Shown here one piece after another: positions 39,620 to 53,304 of a stretch of DNA of 64,000 bases; the stretch's first letter is position 1, and every line of letters begins with the position of its first letter. The stretch spans positions 2,439,501 through 2,503,500 of the forward strand of contig NC_084671.1 of the NCBI RefSeq assembly GCF_028389875.1, given 5' to 3'. The stretch is from Rhea pennata. Taxonomy: Eukaryota; Chordata; Aves; Rheiformes; Rheidae. Both the position numbers and the translations under genes were made by a program. Under the pieces are notes generated by a model that saw nothing but the letters and a program-made list of their open reading frames with translations, did no database searches and was not told where the DNA came from.

Positions 39620-42600
39620 TTTATTTTTTTACTTGATAAAATACTGTTGTGTAATTAGGCTAGTTACTGTTTCTCCGTTTTTGAAAGATTAAAAATCCTA
39701 GTTTAGGAGACTAAATGTTAACTGCCTGATAGGCACAGGGGATGAATTCTCATCTAATATGGTCAGCAGTTTTCACTCAGATGCTCCAAGCACAGATTGT
39801 TTGGTCCTGCAATTCACTTAGAGCATATAGTCTAGTAAAAAAAATGCCGGTATTTTCTTTTCCTCCTTCAGGAACAATGTTAAGATCCTCCAAAGTCATA
39901 ATGGATGAATGAACAAATTCACCTGTTAGCGGAACTGGCGTTTCACCAAATCTGCTTACCACAGATGGTACAATGCGTTTGAAAAAAGTTGACAAGAATT
40001 TACATAGAAGTAAACTCTTTTCTAAACTATGAGCAATATGAATTTATGTATGTGTTGCTTACTTGGCTCCAGGTGCTCTACCTTCCTAAAAAGATCTCTT
40101 TGTCATAAAACCAAACAAAAGGATTCCTTTTCCAGAATCTTAAAATCAAGAGATCATGTTCCTGTTGATGCTCATCTTGAGAATCACTTAGTTAGATATT
40201 CTTCACTTACAATACAGAGAAAAATTGAGGCTGTTACAGTTAAATGAGAGAGAGAAGATACCACTTTTTTTTAATGTTATTACTGAAAGATGTTCTGTGA
40301 ATTTTCCTTGCGTGCTTTCTCTTCCTGACTTACTCTGCTTACAGCATTTTTGCAGATTTCCAGTAAGCAGATAGGGTATGAAGTTCCAGTTCAAAACCAA
40401 CTGCATTCCTGGCACAGGATTGTGGTTGATGTTTACCAGACACGGACAGAACTGTAACGGCTGTGTTTTTTTGTCTCAGTCCTCATAGAAAGAAAGTGAA
40501 AATTATTCATTTTAAACTTCAAGTAAGTGCAGTATCAGAGATTTGTCAGGGGCACGTAAATATTAACTAAGCATGGGCTTAAGGTTGTGCATGTGTATCA
40601 TGTTGCTTGGGGCCAATTCCTTCTTGTTTTCCTTACATCTGTAGCATTGTTTTTGTGAAAAAATTTCAGCTGGAACTAGTTTTAAGGAAAACCCTGCAGG
40701 TTCTCTTTCATTTAGGAATTTTCTTAAGCAAACAAATATTACCACACCTTTGCCAAAACTCAAAGAGGGCTTATAAAAGCAGTATGAATGCAACTCCAAA
40801 GAAAGAAATGAAATAGTTGTTATTTTAGTTGTATTTTTCACTTTTATGTTATACTTTTTAGAGGTCAGTCATGATGTGAAATCTTGGCTCTGGTTCTGCC
40901 AGATGCGTGCTAGTTCTCTTCAAATCTAACATGGACGACGAGTCTGCACTCAGAGGAGCACAGCATAGGTACAACCGAGCCACAGTAGGGTCTACTACAC
41001 TAAAATGAGAGGGAGGAAAAAACAACAGGTAGGAGGGAGGACAAGTGGAGAGCCAGAGACAGGGGAAGCACGGAAGGAAGCTCTGGCAAGAGCCTAAAGG
41101 GAACTGGGAAAGATGGAGGGGTTGTAGCAGCAGCAACCTGAGACAGTGAGGAGCATGGAACAAGGGCAGTCATTTTTGGGGTGTCCTAGACCTTGTTTCT
41201 TCATATTTCTTTTCATTTTTTTTAATAAAGTTTTAGGTAACATGGGTAGTGTATCTGTTTTAGTTGATTTCTTAGCAGTGAAGTTATGGAACAGAACTTT
41301 CTTCTCTTGTTTGTATCCAATCTCCTGCAGATATTCTCATTGCTGTTTCTTCGCATGAAGAATTCAGTGTGAAAGTGGAGTCTTGACTCAGATAATGTTT
41401 ACTGTTAACAATTTAATCATGGTAATTGAATTTTGCTCGAGTAAAACCTGCATAGATAATTTCAGATCTTGATCCACTGACTGAAATCTTGGCCCTAAAG
41501 ACTTTGATGGAAATTTTGCCATTGAATTCCAGCTGGATTGGTACTTCTGCAGAAGACAGGATTGTGCAATTTCTTAACTGATAAAAAGGTTGTGCTGCTT
41601 ACTTGGAGTCTAAGTTACACTGACTTGTCAAGTTGGAAACACATCATTCTCTGTCCTGGGTCCAGAAAGCAGTGGCAGAAACAAAGTAAGGAAGCTAATC
41701 TTATAGCTCAATATATTGCTAAAATAGAGCTCCAGTGTGCAAAATCTCTATTATTTTCTTGTTTAAATTCTAAAAATTTGTATTATTAATTTCCTATTGA
41801 AGTTGTCATTAAAAGCTCTGATTACATGTTTTGCCAGCAAAAAATAAAATACAGAGTATGTGAAATGCTGTTTTACTGAATTTATTTTAATGTGTTATGT
41901 GCTGATATAAAAAGCTTCAGTCAGTATATCAGAGACTAATACAGTTGTATAAAATGCCTAAATTATTTTAGGTTATCAAGATCACACAGTTTATCCATCC
42001 TCCCAGCTAAAGCTTTAATGTTAAGTATCTTAATCATCATTACTGGTTACAGATCACTGGTAGCCTAGAATACTACAAGTTGTAGAAAATAACCGTCCCA
42101 GAAGCAGAGACCATCTCCTGCTTCCCTAAGTAAGGCATACTTATTACATGGAGTTAATTTGTCCTGATAGAAATTATTGTTAAGGGAAAAAAAAAAAAAA
42201 AAAAACTCCTCAAAATAGTGTGGCATAATCTTAGGGAGCAAAGGTGGGGGAGTACATTTGGGGTGTGGGAGTTGCCCTAAACCCAGAATGGAGAATTTGG
42301 TGTGAAAGGACAAAAAGATGTTATTGTAATAAAACTTTGTTGTATTTAGGATGGGTAAAAGACATGGCAGTCATTAAAATACAGTGTCTGATTGACTGGA
42401 TATTCTGACAGTGGGCTATTCCTCAGCCAAACCCAAACGTGGAAATTTATCTGTACAAAGTCTTTGCTGTTCTGTCCATCTTTGCTTAGCAGCTAGAACT
42501 CTTGTCTAAATTGTAAACAGACAAAAAGATGCAAGTTTCCTTTTGACAAACACTTCCCTTGCGGTGTTGTAGACTGGTGGCAGACGTGGGGAGACAACAA

Positions 42601-42890
42601 AATGTGTTTTCCTTATAGCAATATTTTCTAAGTTGACTTCACAAATATGAGAGGAGAAGCTTCCTTTTTTTCTAAGCTACGCAGCAGAGAAGAGCTGTGC
42701 GCCAGAAGGACTTGGGCCATCTGTGGATCATGCAGGCTCTGGCCACTGGCTTGTATAGGGCCTTGTGGGGAGAGGTTTCGCTGCCTCCACTGGTTCACAT
42801 CCTTTCAGTGGCCAGATACTGGGAGAAGATGGAAAGCTATGCTCAACCAGTGAGTCATAAAAGAAAACCCAACCTCCACTGTGTGTAATG
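39620..42890. other. Intergenic region between GFM1 and RARRES1 (convergent 3' ends)
   Basis: AT-rich sequence between the 3' ends of two convergent genes. It contains further plus-strand AATAAA signals at 41224-41229, 41843-41848 and 42328-42333, an A tract near 42187-42205 and short frames with no recognisable product. No transposable element was recognised. Confidence 0.55.
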
Positions 42891-43038
42891 GTATTGGTTT
42901 ATTGGAGATTAAAGTTAAAAATTAGCAAATAATATATCTATCCAAAAATCAAAAAAAAATTTAGTAAAGTATTTCTCATAGTGACAGATTAATGTTTTTC
43001 TCAAGATTTTTATCCAAATATATTAACTTTGTTCCCAA

Positions 43039-43063
43039 ACTATGTTACTGTAAGTAACATAGT
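43039..43063. repeat. Perfect inverted repeat, 11-bp arms
   Basis: ACTATGTTACT and AGTAACATAGT are separated by a GTA loop, forming a perfect 11-bp hairpin about 245 nt past the RARRES1 stop. It would lie in the 3' UTR only if the distal poly-A signal at 42903-42898 is used. Too short for a microRNA precursor. Confidence 0.8.
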
Positions 43064-43257
43064 CGCATAAAATCAGCCTGTGTATGTATATCTATGCACG
43101 TATATAGTAGCAAAATTTTTTTAGGTAGCTCTCTAGAACATGTGAGCTTTTACCCTTGAAGAAATTACAGAAATTCATTCTGGAACAAAACAGACTAGTG
43201 AAAGCATCTAAAGTCACTGTAGTGTGACTTGTATAGAGAAGTTATCACAAATCTGGG

Positions 43258-43263
43258 TTTATT
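43258..43263 (-). terminator. RARRES1: Candidate RARRES1 polyadenylation signal
   Basis: Minus-strand AATAAA about 45 nt after the RARRES1 stop. A second one lies at 42903-42898, about 400 nt after the stop. Either could be used. Confidence 0.45.
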
Positions 43264-43307
43264 AACAGAAGGGTTTTCTCATTTAATGACAAAACTGACA
43301 ATCTCTT

Positions 43308-46300
43308 TTAAAATTTTTCTTCTTTTTCCTGTAAAATTCCAGCAGCTGATCCAGATTCCATTCCAGATGCCTCTTCAAACCACTGATTATCTGAAGCACA
43401 GAAGGGCTTCACTTTCAGAGTGCGACCAGGAAGCCAAATGACACGCATGTGGCATAAAATCATTTCCTGGAGAACAGATTTAGGAAGAAAAAAGGTTATC
43501 TTTATGATCTTTTTGTTGCTTCTCTGTTGATGAAGGTAGGTATTACACATACATGCTTTCTTACCTGTGTTGGAATTTCATGAAGTAAGACAGTGTAGTC
43601 AAATTCAATAGAATCATCTTTCCTTATCTGGATATGTAACAAAGGAAAAAGCAACCAAGAACACAAAGTTATATTGTTAAGTATAGTACCTACTCCAATT
43701 TAATTGACTATATTTAGCTTAACAAGGGAGAGGGATAAAAAAGGGCTCGAGAAGCCTATGATAGTTGGCTGGAATAAGATAGGTTTTGTATGTGGAGAGG
43801 AGGGGAACTGGGAACAATTTCTGTTTGACGACACTAACTGGAGTGTGGGTTTGGAGTCTGACTGTACTCTGACATGAAACTAGGCTTACTCAGATGCTTA
43901 TTACTTAAGTTAACCCTTGAATGAATTTGAGAATTCTATTAATCTCTTTCTGAAAAAAATACCATTCTGAATAACTTGGAGTAAGAAGCAATAGCAAAAG
44001 CTATAAATAGCACACTATTTATAGATCACAGATGACTGAGGCAGAAACAAACCCTTGGAAACTCCTATTCTATATGCTGCAGCTGTGCAATATGTTCCCC
44101 GAGAGGGCTGATATCATATTAAATTGATGCTTCCTTTGAGCTCAGCTAGGAAGGCAAAGAACACTAGGAATGACTTAGTGACTTAGTGTGAGGGTGATGA
44201 ATTGCAGGACCACATGTTCAAATCCTCTGATTAATCCTGCAGAAGCCAATAGATTTGCTCATTCAAACAAAACAGAATTTTGTCCAAATGAATAACGTTT
44301 TCTACCAAACTCTGGACTAAATAACTTATTCTGATTGAGATACTTGTATGTGAAGCCACTAGGCTACTGAAGAATCACAGATATTACAGAAAGTGTGAGC
44401 TGTCGATGGCTGTTTTATTTTCTGTTGCTTGGTAGACAGTGTTGATTTCTGTAACATAGACTTGTAATTTCTACTTGGCTTACCCACTGCTTCACAGACT
44501 TGACTTGTGCCATGGAGTAACTCAAGTTCTCTGTTGATTTTTCCCACATTATGAAACTGCTGCCAGCAACAGCCAAAGCCCACACTGGCTCAAGAGCAGG
44601 CTCAATATTTCCATAGCTATCTGAAAGAGAGAAAGAAAATAATATAAAAATGATGAATTTACTTGTTCTTCAGACAAATGATAAACCACAGAGCCCTTTG
44701 AATGTAGCACAGCACAACTCCAGGGAAGTAACTCTTCCCTCGGACATGTTAAAATCTTCAACGTGGAAGAGAATGAACCGACTTACTGTGACTGCAGAAG
44801 TATGAGAGCATGATGGAACTGAAATTATCAAGAGACATTATTCATAGGCTCCCCCTAGGGAGATGAGAAACCCAGCATCCACAAGGATGGAGGTGACTAC
44901 CTAACCCAGGAGGAAAAGAGGGACTAGGGCGCTATTTCTGATATGGGAAAACTCGGTTAATCATCCCTTTGTGAATTTCCATCCACAGGTGGAGGAAGAT
45001 TTGTGGGTTAAGGCAGTTGTTATTACTTGAAGACGTTTTACATTCACTTGAATATAGAGTTGCATAGGCTTGTTTTCAAATTCTGAACACCTTCACTGTG
45101 TTAACTAACGCTTTTGCTAAACCCAGCAGGGGTTTTTCTCCTCAAGAATCTTTAGCAAGGTAGAACTTTTTTTGGAGGGAAAGAAGGAGGATAGTTAGCT
45201 CTATAGTTTTAGGGTGCTACTGTGAAAATATATTTATTTTTTAAAATTCATGCACCTTTCCTTGTGTTCTTAAAAGTGCCAAAACTCTTTGATATGAAAT
45301 GACATAAAATTATTTGGGGAGAAAATACCTGGAATATCATTTGCAATTATTGGTTTGGTTTGTTGCTTAATTTTTTGGTAAAAAGTGTTGTCCTCTTCTT
45401 GGATTTGCTTTTCATCTTTGGTATCTAGGCAGTTGATAGTGACAGCAGGCGGAGATTTTCTCTTCTGATAGAACACTGTAGCAAGGCAGTTCCCAACATT
45501 TTGCTATAAAGGTAGAATTTCAAAGTTACTATTAATCAACATTTTATTTACATGCAACACATTTTAAAAGAGCTCTTGATATTAATGTGAAATATATGTA
45601 TGTAATAAGTACATTACATTTCTATACAAGATACTTTGTAGGAAGCTGTATGAGGATCACAGAAAATCTTTAGAAGGATATATTTTTTACAGAAAAGTAA
45701 ATAGGTTAAAAAAAAAGACTAAAAAGGTGATTTAACAAAACTTTTTAAATATGAAAGAATACTAACTGATAACACGAGCTTTCATTGTACAATACTTCTG
45801 CCTTAAAACAAAAACAATCTAATGATTCGTATTAAAATTCTGAAAATAATTTGAATTTCATATAATGTGCGGTAATGGAAGAGCAGATAACTACGGTACA
45901 ATTGCTAATGACAACTGTCTGAGAGAATGAATGGAGAGGGGGTTATAACTAAAAAAAGAAAACTGTCTGGTATTCATATTTTGGCGTGTGGACACAGCAG
46001 GAGCTACATCAAGATAATGAGGACCATACTGCAACACTGAATTTGGACCACTGCAGAGTTGCATTCAGGAGCTCAGTTGCCTGGTGGGACTCTAACAAGA
46101 CAAGCTTCTCCGGCGTTGAGCAAAGTAAGGAACTAAGAGGTTTTGGCTGCTTGGACCTCTACAAAGGCAGAGGATTGATCAGACGCAATACTGTGTTGAT
46201 ACTAAGAGCAAGCCATGTCCCATACTGGACATGCAGGTAAAAGCATAAAAATAAGTCTTTTTATTGTGAAAGATCCATTTACAGAAACAGTTAAATATAT

Positions 46301-46740
46301 CCTGTTCTGAAGATGTTGAAGTTTAACACATGCTATCAGAGAAAAACATGGTGAACTGTAAACTTACCCTGGTTCTGTAGTCTTCAGTAGTGAACTGCAG
46401 GTAATATTTATGACCAATTCCTGGGATGCTCTGGAAGAGAAAAGAGTTCTGTCCACATTATAACTATAGCCTTACATATTATTTTAACTTAATCATTGCT
46501 GAATGCATGGCTCAGGCAGCAGTATGGTAACACACATCACAGTATCCCTTCTTTTTGAAGTAGGGACTCCACGACAAACCCATGAAGAAGAGTCCTGCCC
46601 TCTTAAAAGTAGTATCTGAGGTCATTTGAATCAATCAGAAAACAAGGAACATTAACTTAAGTAATTAATTCAAATCTTATTTTGTGTCTCTACTTTTCTG
46701 TTAACTCCTTAGAGAAAAAGTGTCTCTCACTGGTTGATTA

Positions 46741-46778
<38 letters not shown>

Positions 46779-49700
46779 GCTTAGCAACTAAACTGCTAAA
46801 TTTACTAGTCATGAGTACACAGCATATCAACCTATATTTAAGTGATTTTTTAAAACTACATTAATGCATTAATTTTATTGTTCATGTTTTTTGTTAGAAA
46901 ATAGCAAACAACCCAGGTTTACCCAGTCTGCCTATGGCTGCATAAAAACCATTCAGTTAAATATATATATATTGTATCAATCTCAGACATTTTATAGGTA
47001 TAATTTTATAGGTACATAAGCTAGTCACTTCTAAGTCCCTGCAGAATCAGGTTCTTATAGGGGTGATACAAAGAAAAGAGGGTGTGGGAGAAGGGTACTC
47101 ATGAACTACCACTGCCTGGGAGCACTCAGTATCTGCAGCAGTACCTATAACATTGCAATAACTGAGGAAATACTGGTCTGAAGATCTCAGCAGTAGTATG
47201 GTATGATACTGCAGCACATGATCCTGCAAACTGGGAACCTGCTTCATAAAAGTTAAGATTATAAAATATATTGCCTGGTCCATTTTATAAACAGGATGCT
47301 GTTACTTTCCACTTCAGTGCCACAAAATGCAGCGACCTCAGCGATACTGCTTTAACAAAATCGCTTCTCTTTCCCGAAGAATAAACTAAGGTAACTCTGA
47401 GCACTGAAGAGGGAAAACGAGGGTTCCACAGCTACCTCATGGCCTTGTACCTTCGGGAAAGCGGACAGATGAGATACACTGATCCGATCCTAGCAGCAAG
47501 TGTGAAGGATCTTAAAAACAACAATAAATAACCTTTATGTTAAAGAATGGTTCAAAGCCTTTCTCCATGGAGAGACACAAGAAGAAAAATGCAGGTCAAA
47601 GTCCTTCACAGGACATATTGATAAGGAGTAACTTCAAAAAAAATCAAAAGGAGGTATTTTTCACACAGGCTATCAGAGTGCCCTTGAATATATAGATGAA
47701 TCACATCTCACCGACTGATTTACAACAGAACAGGAATTACAAAGGCTAATTTAGGCTTAGCGATGCTAATCTTGCTAGGTTTTTTCTACCATGACTGGAA
47801 AGAGGCTGACTTCTCTACCCAGCATGTCAAAGCACAAATCTAATCTATCCGCTCTGATTTGCCCTCTGGAATACCACCTTTCATGGAGTAAGGCCAGAAT
47901 GAAGTGAGCTTTGCAAACACCTCCATCCCTCTAAATCTGCCTGCTCCAAAGCTACCAGCAGTTCAGCTACCCTATCATCAGAAATTGCACTTGTAAGGAA
48001 AAATAAGAGAATACCCCTTGCTGCTAGGAAATGACCAAAAGCACCCGTTGTTGCACAAAGCATCAGAAAGGTCTTAGAAATGTACACCTTTGAAATGTAT
48101 CATTTTCTTGGATTCGCTAAAACTTGTCACTGTTCTTGCGTTGATTGTTGCTGACAGAAATGGCTGAGTTAAATTCTGAGTCTGTGGGATATCACAGACT
48201 GCCCTCGTCTCAAGCATGCTAAAACAGAAGGTTAAGACTGGTCCTGAAAAATACTAATTACTATGAACAGGACCAGTGTATCATTTAATAGTGCAAGAGC
48301 ACAGCCTGAAAAAAGTATTTGGATGATCTGCTCTTTATCAATCAGTCTCTCTCTAGCAACTTCATATTCATTTGAGAGGGAGGAGTCTGAGTGACAGAAT
48401 AATGAGGATGATTTTACATTTATAGATAACTGTTTGCTTGTAAATTGACATTTAGTGTTGTTTAACCATCTGGTATTTTTTTAAGTTACTCCTTTAATTA
48501 AATCAGACATAAGCAAATCAAAGTCTTTTGGCATGCTATACTGTGATTTATTAGATAAGCTTTTTGACATACAACTCAAAGCACTTCTATGTCTGAAAGT
48601 TTGTTCCTTTCACATTAATGATTAGTTTAATAAAAGGTATTCTCCCTTATCAACCTATTCCTGCTTTTATCCTTAAACTATCATAGTGATTCTAGCACTA
48701 CTTACATAGGTTTTCTGTTACAGGACATACATAAGGTAGCATGTAAAAAAGGCATTTTACAGAGAATACAAGCTGCCTTTCAAAGTGTGCATTTAAGTCA
48801 AATTGCTGTATTCCAGCAACAGTATTGATTTGTTAGCCTGTTATTTATTTATTTTTAAATACAATACTCCTCGAGTAAACAGTAGGAGAATCCTGGCTGT
48901 TCGCATAATGTTGGAGTTTAGAATCCTAAACAAATGTGTACATATTTTACTGATCTAAATTTGTGCCTTTCTGTTCCTATCATGTCGTCTTCCAGGAAGC
49001 CCTTAATAGCAAAATAGTAAAGTTTAATTCACAGGACACGGCCATCAGCACAGCACCTGCCTTTAGCACACACACTTAGTTACATACTGCAGATAAGAAG
49101 GACAAACTGATTTAGATCCTTGCTCTACTTTTATAAAATCTCATCCTGAAGCTTTTTGAAGAGGAAGTCTGCAGATTGGCCCAGATCATGCTGTGAAGGG
49201 AGTGGAGGAAACGGAGAGAGGCTGAGTTCAGGTCCTTATCATCTCTGCTCTGCTTCCTCATTCTCCCCTTCGCCCCTGCCCCCGTTTTGTGCTTTAGCCA
49301 GAAATACATTGTCCTTCTGATCTGCTTATTCTCATTTAAAATGACAGTCTGTTACATGAACAGACATTCTTGGCATAGCAGAATAATTTAAAAAATGGTT
49401 TCTTTCTGAATTACAGGTTTATGAAAGAATCAGTTACTTGCGGCACAGAAAGAAGGGTCTAATCCCTCGTGATAACCACTGCAGTTTCTAGTTACTGTAA
49501 AGCTACCTGAGAGATGTTCCTTCTGTTGTTCTAACATTCTTCATTTGATCAAGTATTAACATTTTGTTCTTTCCTATAGCCTGGGCTCTTACGAAGGATA
49601 AAGCACAGTGACATAACCGTGTTCCTCTTCTTGCTGTCGGTCCAAAGATGAGAGCACGTGAAATAGTTGCACTCAACGAGACTGCAACACTCCTGGAGCA

Positions 49701-51447
49701 GGAGAACCGTGTCTTTGATTTAACGGATTGCCTGATGAGCCTTTCGACAACTGTCCTGAAGTCGCACGGTACAGCGCAGCAGCCTGACCGCACACACCCA
49801 GTTGTAACAGCTGGGTCTTAAAGCCCTTCACATAGTTAAGCTTTCATACTTAAGCCAATACTCTTCTGTCTAGAGTATCTCCTCATTTGAAAAAATGCGC
49901 AATTTTTCCTCCAATGTTATTTATCCCATTGGTGTCACTGAAAAAAATAACAATTTTTATTGCCATGATAACTTTACGAATAGTAACCAGCCACTGATAA
50001 AATATCTCAGCAGTTTCATTGCATTTCCTTGGTAGCAAAAGAAAAAAAAACTATTGTAACTTTGTATAAACTCACTATTTGGTCTCCGATTGCTCAATAG
50101 AAGAATACAAAAAAAAAAAAAAAAAAAAAAAAACTTTGACTAGTGATTTGGTAAAAACTTGGCTTAATACATAATTCTGTGCTTATATGGTTTTTGAAGG
50201 AGAGATTCTCCACTTACAAAACCTTGACCATAATAATACTTGACCGTAATTATACTTGCTTAGAAGGCTCATAAGTGGCACTATACAACTAAAATTACGT
50301 ACTCAATCTGGAGATACGGACCAGCGGATTTTTTCAGTCTTAGCAAGGAGGGGAAGAAAGTGCGTTTGTCATGAAAAAAATTCTTAACTTTTACAAATTT
50401 ATTTCTAGATTTTAAGAAAAAAAACCCCACTGTTTTCACTATTATGCCAAAATGCATCAGTAAGGTTGAATCGCTGTTTAAGAGCAATATCATTCCAGGT
50501 CAACACGGAAACCAGAGTCCAGTTAAGCTGCTCTAACCACCCGCTAGCCACGACGGCAGCAAGAAGCAGGCACAGAGTGAGACGTGCCCCTTCGGCCCCT
50601 GTTCAACCAGGCAGGAGGAAAAAGCCAGCAAAAGTGGCTCTTTATTTTCTCCCTCTCTCTGCATTTGGTTTTCCCTAGACAGTCTACCTACCTGCCACGG
50701 ATTTGAACTCCCCCCATTAAAATGTGGGGACCTGACTGCTGAGAAATGAGCAGAAATGCTTAAATTCCAAACGGAGGACCATAGTAACTTAAATGACCGG
50801 AACACATGAAATCACTGGGTGCCAAGACGAGCCTGTGCAATCTCCATCCACTAAACTATTCTGGGAGCCCAATTTCAGCAAACGTTGCGGTTCAGTTGCT
50901 TCTCTTAATAAGAGCGTGTGCTTTTACGGCTCCACGAGGTGAATGCTGCTGTGACCTAGAGGATGCGCATTTAAGTAGAAAACCCCCCAAAACCCAACCA
51001 CAGGACGAGTGAGAAGGGACAACACGGAGGCGCAGCCCTGTGCAAGGCAGGGTTTATCGCGGCTCTCCGCTGCCTGTCGCCAGGGCAGGAAAGCCTCGCC
51101 GGGGTCCGAGTTACACGGATCGCAGGACCGTCGCCTCTGGCAGAGTTGCTGCCTTGGAGGCCGTCTGCAGTCCCTACCTTGACGGAGGCCTTGCGGACGT
51201 GGCCCAGCGCCCGCAGCGCGGCGGGCGAGCCGGCCCGCGAGTTGCGGTAGTGCAGCGCCGCCCGCGCCGCCGCCGCCGCCTGCCGCCCGCCGGGGGGCAG
51301 CGCCCGCGCCCGCGCCGCGCCGGGCGGCGGCTCCGCGGGCTGCGCGGCGGCGGCGGGCGGCGGCGGCGGCAGCAGCAGGAGCAGCAGCGCGCCCAGGCGG
51401 AGCGGGAGCGGGAGCCGGGCGGCGGGCGCGGCGCGGCGCCCCTGCAT
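43308..51447 (-). CDS. RARRES1: Retinoic acid receptor responder 1 (latexin-family membrane protein), complete, six exons
   Basis: Exons on the minus strand: 51447-51178, 46430-46368, 45503-45329, 44620-44484, 43627-43565, 43466-43308 (TAA at 43310-43308). All junctions are GT/AG and in phase, giving 288 residues (human about 294). The N-terminus has basic residues, then a short leucine run (about 18-26) and a proline/alanine run, consistent with a signal anchor. Conserved blocks are RAALHYRNSRAGSPAALRAL in exon 1, GIGHKYYLQF in exon 2, VTINCLDTKDEKQ and DNTFYQKIKQ in exon 3, SSFIMWEKSTENLSYSMAQ in exon 4, SIEFDYTVLLHEIPTQ in exon 5 and VIWLPGRTLKVKP in exon 6. In mammals this retinoid-inducible protein is tumour-suppressive and linked to the carboxypeptidase AGBL2 and tubulin (established). 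It is the tandem paralogue of LXN. Exon 1 is GC-biased (Ala/Pro/Arg-rich). Confidence 0.95.
46742..46775. repeat. Poly-A tract (34 A)
   Basis: Uninterrupted A run in RARRES1 intron 1. No retrocopy body is recognised upstream. Confidence 0.9.
50109..50133. repeat. Poly-A tract (25 A)
   Basis: Uninterrupted A run in RARRES1 intron 1. Confidence 0.9.
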
Positions 51448-52540
51448 GGCGGCGCGGCTCTGCGGCGGCCCCGCGGCGGCCGGCGCTAATAACGGGGCCC
51501 GGCCCGGCCCGGCCCCCGCGGGGAAGCGCCCGGGGACGCGCCCGCCGCGCGGCCTCCCGCCCCCTGCGGCCGCTCCTCCGCCCCGGAGGGGAGCGGAGGG
51601 GGGTGAGGGCAGACGGGGGTGAGGGGAGCGGGGCCGGTGCGAGGGGAGAGGGGTGCGAGGGGAGCCGGGACGTGAGGGGAGCGGGGATGGGGTGAGGGGA
51701 GCCGGGACACGAAGGAAGACAGGATGTGAGGGGAGCCGGTCTGTGAGGGGAGCAGGGATGTGAGGGGAGCCGGGACAGTGCGAGGGGAGCCGGGATGTGA
51801 GGGGAGCCGGGATGGGGTGAGGGGAGCTGGGACGTGAGGGGAGCCGGGATGGGGTGAGGGGAGCTGGGACGTTGTGAGGGGAGCCCGGGACATGAGGGGA
51901 GCCGGGACGCGAAGGAAGACAGGATGTGAGGGGAGCCGGTCTGTGAGGGGAGCAGGGATGTGAGGGGAGCCGGGACGGTGCGAGGGGAGCCGGGACGTGA
52001 GGGGAGCCGGGATGGGGTGAGGGGAGCTGGGACGTTGTGAGGGGAGCCGGGACATGAGGGGAGCCGGGACAGGGTGAAGGGAGCCGGGACGTGAGGGGAG
52101 CCGGGATGGGGTGAGGGGAGCTGGGACGTTGTGAGGGGAGCCGGGACACGAAGGAAGACAGGATGTGAGGGGAGCCAGTGTGTGAGGGGAGCAGGGATGT
52201 GAGGGGAGCCGGTGTGTGAGGGGAGCGGGGACATGAGGGGAGCGGGGACTGTGTGAGAGGAGCCGGGGGCCCTCGGGAGGGACCAGGCAGCCTGAGGGGA
52301 GCCGGGACACGAGGGGGTTCGGGGCGGCAGGCGGGCCCAGCCGGGCGCAGAGGGGCCCCGAGGGGCGCGTCAGGGCACCATCGCCCCCGGCTCGGCCAGC
52401 ACACGTCCAGGAGTCGCCCGGGAGGAGCGGAGGAAGCAGCGTGGTGAGAGGGGTGGGGAACACGGGAAGCGGGCACCTCCGACTGCAGGAGCCACGATCT
52501 GGGGGCGAGCTGGTGGGAGAAGCGAGAGCTTGGAGAGAGG
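51040..52540 (-). promoter_or_regulatory. RARRES1: CpG-island promoter of RARRES1
   Basis: CpG-dense block from the start of RARRES1 intron 1 through exon 1 (51447-51178) and on upstream. Its far half is occupied by the minisatellite at 51590-52315. No TATA box or clear retinoic-acid response element was recognised by eye. Confidence 0.75.
51590..52315. repeat. GC-rich minisatellite upstream of RARRES1
   Basis: About 720 nt built from units of 16-20 nt of the form GTGAGGGGAGCCGGGAC/ATGGG. A higher-order pattern is visible: the interruption GAAGGAAGAC recurs at 51711, 51911 and 52150, giving larger periods of 200 and 239 nt. The array starts about 140 nt upstream of the RARRES1 start codon. 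The plus strand is G-rich with repeated GGGG and GGG runs. Translated on the minus strand it gives long Pro/Ser/His frames that are artefacts. Confidence 0.95.
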
Positions 52541-53304
52541 GCTCAGAATAACGCGACTTTTGTCCTAGTGTCGTGGCTGCGGAGCAATCCCACTCAGCTC
52601 TCCCTGAAGTAGTTTGGTCGGAGATGAACCATGGGAAGGCCACAAAGTAGCGCAATGTATGTTTGCACTGCAACCCCACTGTGCCAATTAGCAGCCTAAA
52701 TCTGTTTGAAATGACTCACACCCAGCTGGCTGAGAAAGCATGAGCACGAAGGAAGTTTAGCCTTATTGGTTACGGTACGTATGTTAAGAAAAGACTGCAT
52801 TCAAAAATTGCGTTTTAAAGTCATGTGGGATCTCATAACAGCCTTGTCTCCGCGGTGTGGACCTTGCACAAGGATTTCTGAGCGTTTACCCAGAACTGGG
52901 TGGGTATTGCCCACCGTGCTGCTGTTGCAGGCTGCGTTATTATCTGCATCTGGACTGGCGAGATCGCAGCCAGAACCGATGTTGTCACTGGGCTGCAGTG
53001 TAGCAGTTTTCCAGGGGTTTACATCAGGCTCTATCGTTTTCCATGATTGTCCATGCCCCACGCCTGTTTAAGCTGGTCTCTCCCAGCTCCCAGACAGCTT
53101 TTCTTACACTCTTTCTCGGCACTCATTCCACTCACCTGCAGCAGGAAACAAAGGCACAGTCGCAGCCAGCACTGATGTTACACTAAACACTGGGATGTGC
53201 AGCAGTAATGTTTTGTCTGACGTCTTGTTGCTTTTTGTAGGTACCGTGACTAAAAGGAATTTTTAGTGAAAACTTATATAAGGACTGTCCTTTAAGGACA
53301 GTTG

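Noticed and set aside
44165-44240. Possible tRNA-derived SINE (ttcaaatcc resembles a B box)
   Set aside because: No matching A box at the correct distance and no SINE tail. Similarity could be chance.
45985-46240. 84-codon plus-strand frame in RARRES1 intron 1 ending near a gtaaaa donor
   Set aside because: No convincing acceptor or known protein similarity. It is antisense to RARRES1 and not distinguishable from chance.
50924-52679. Three overlapping minus-strand open frames of about 400-500 codons rich in Pro, Ser and His
   Set aside because: They are produced by translating the GC-rich minisatellite and CpG island in different frames. Only the part at 51447-51178 is real (RARRES1 exon 1).
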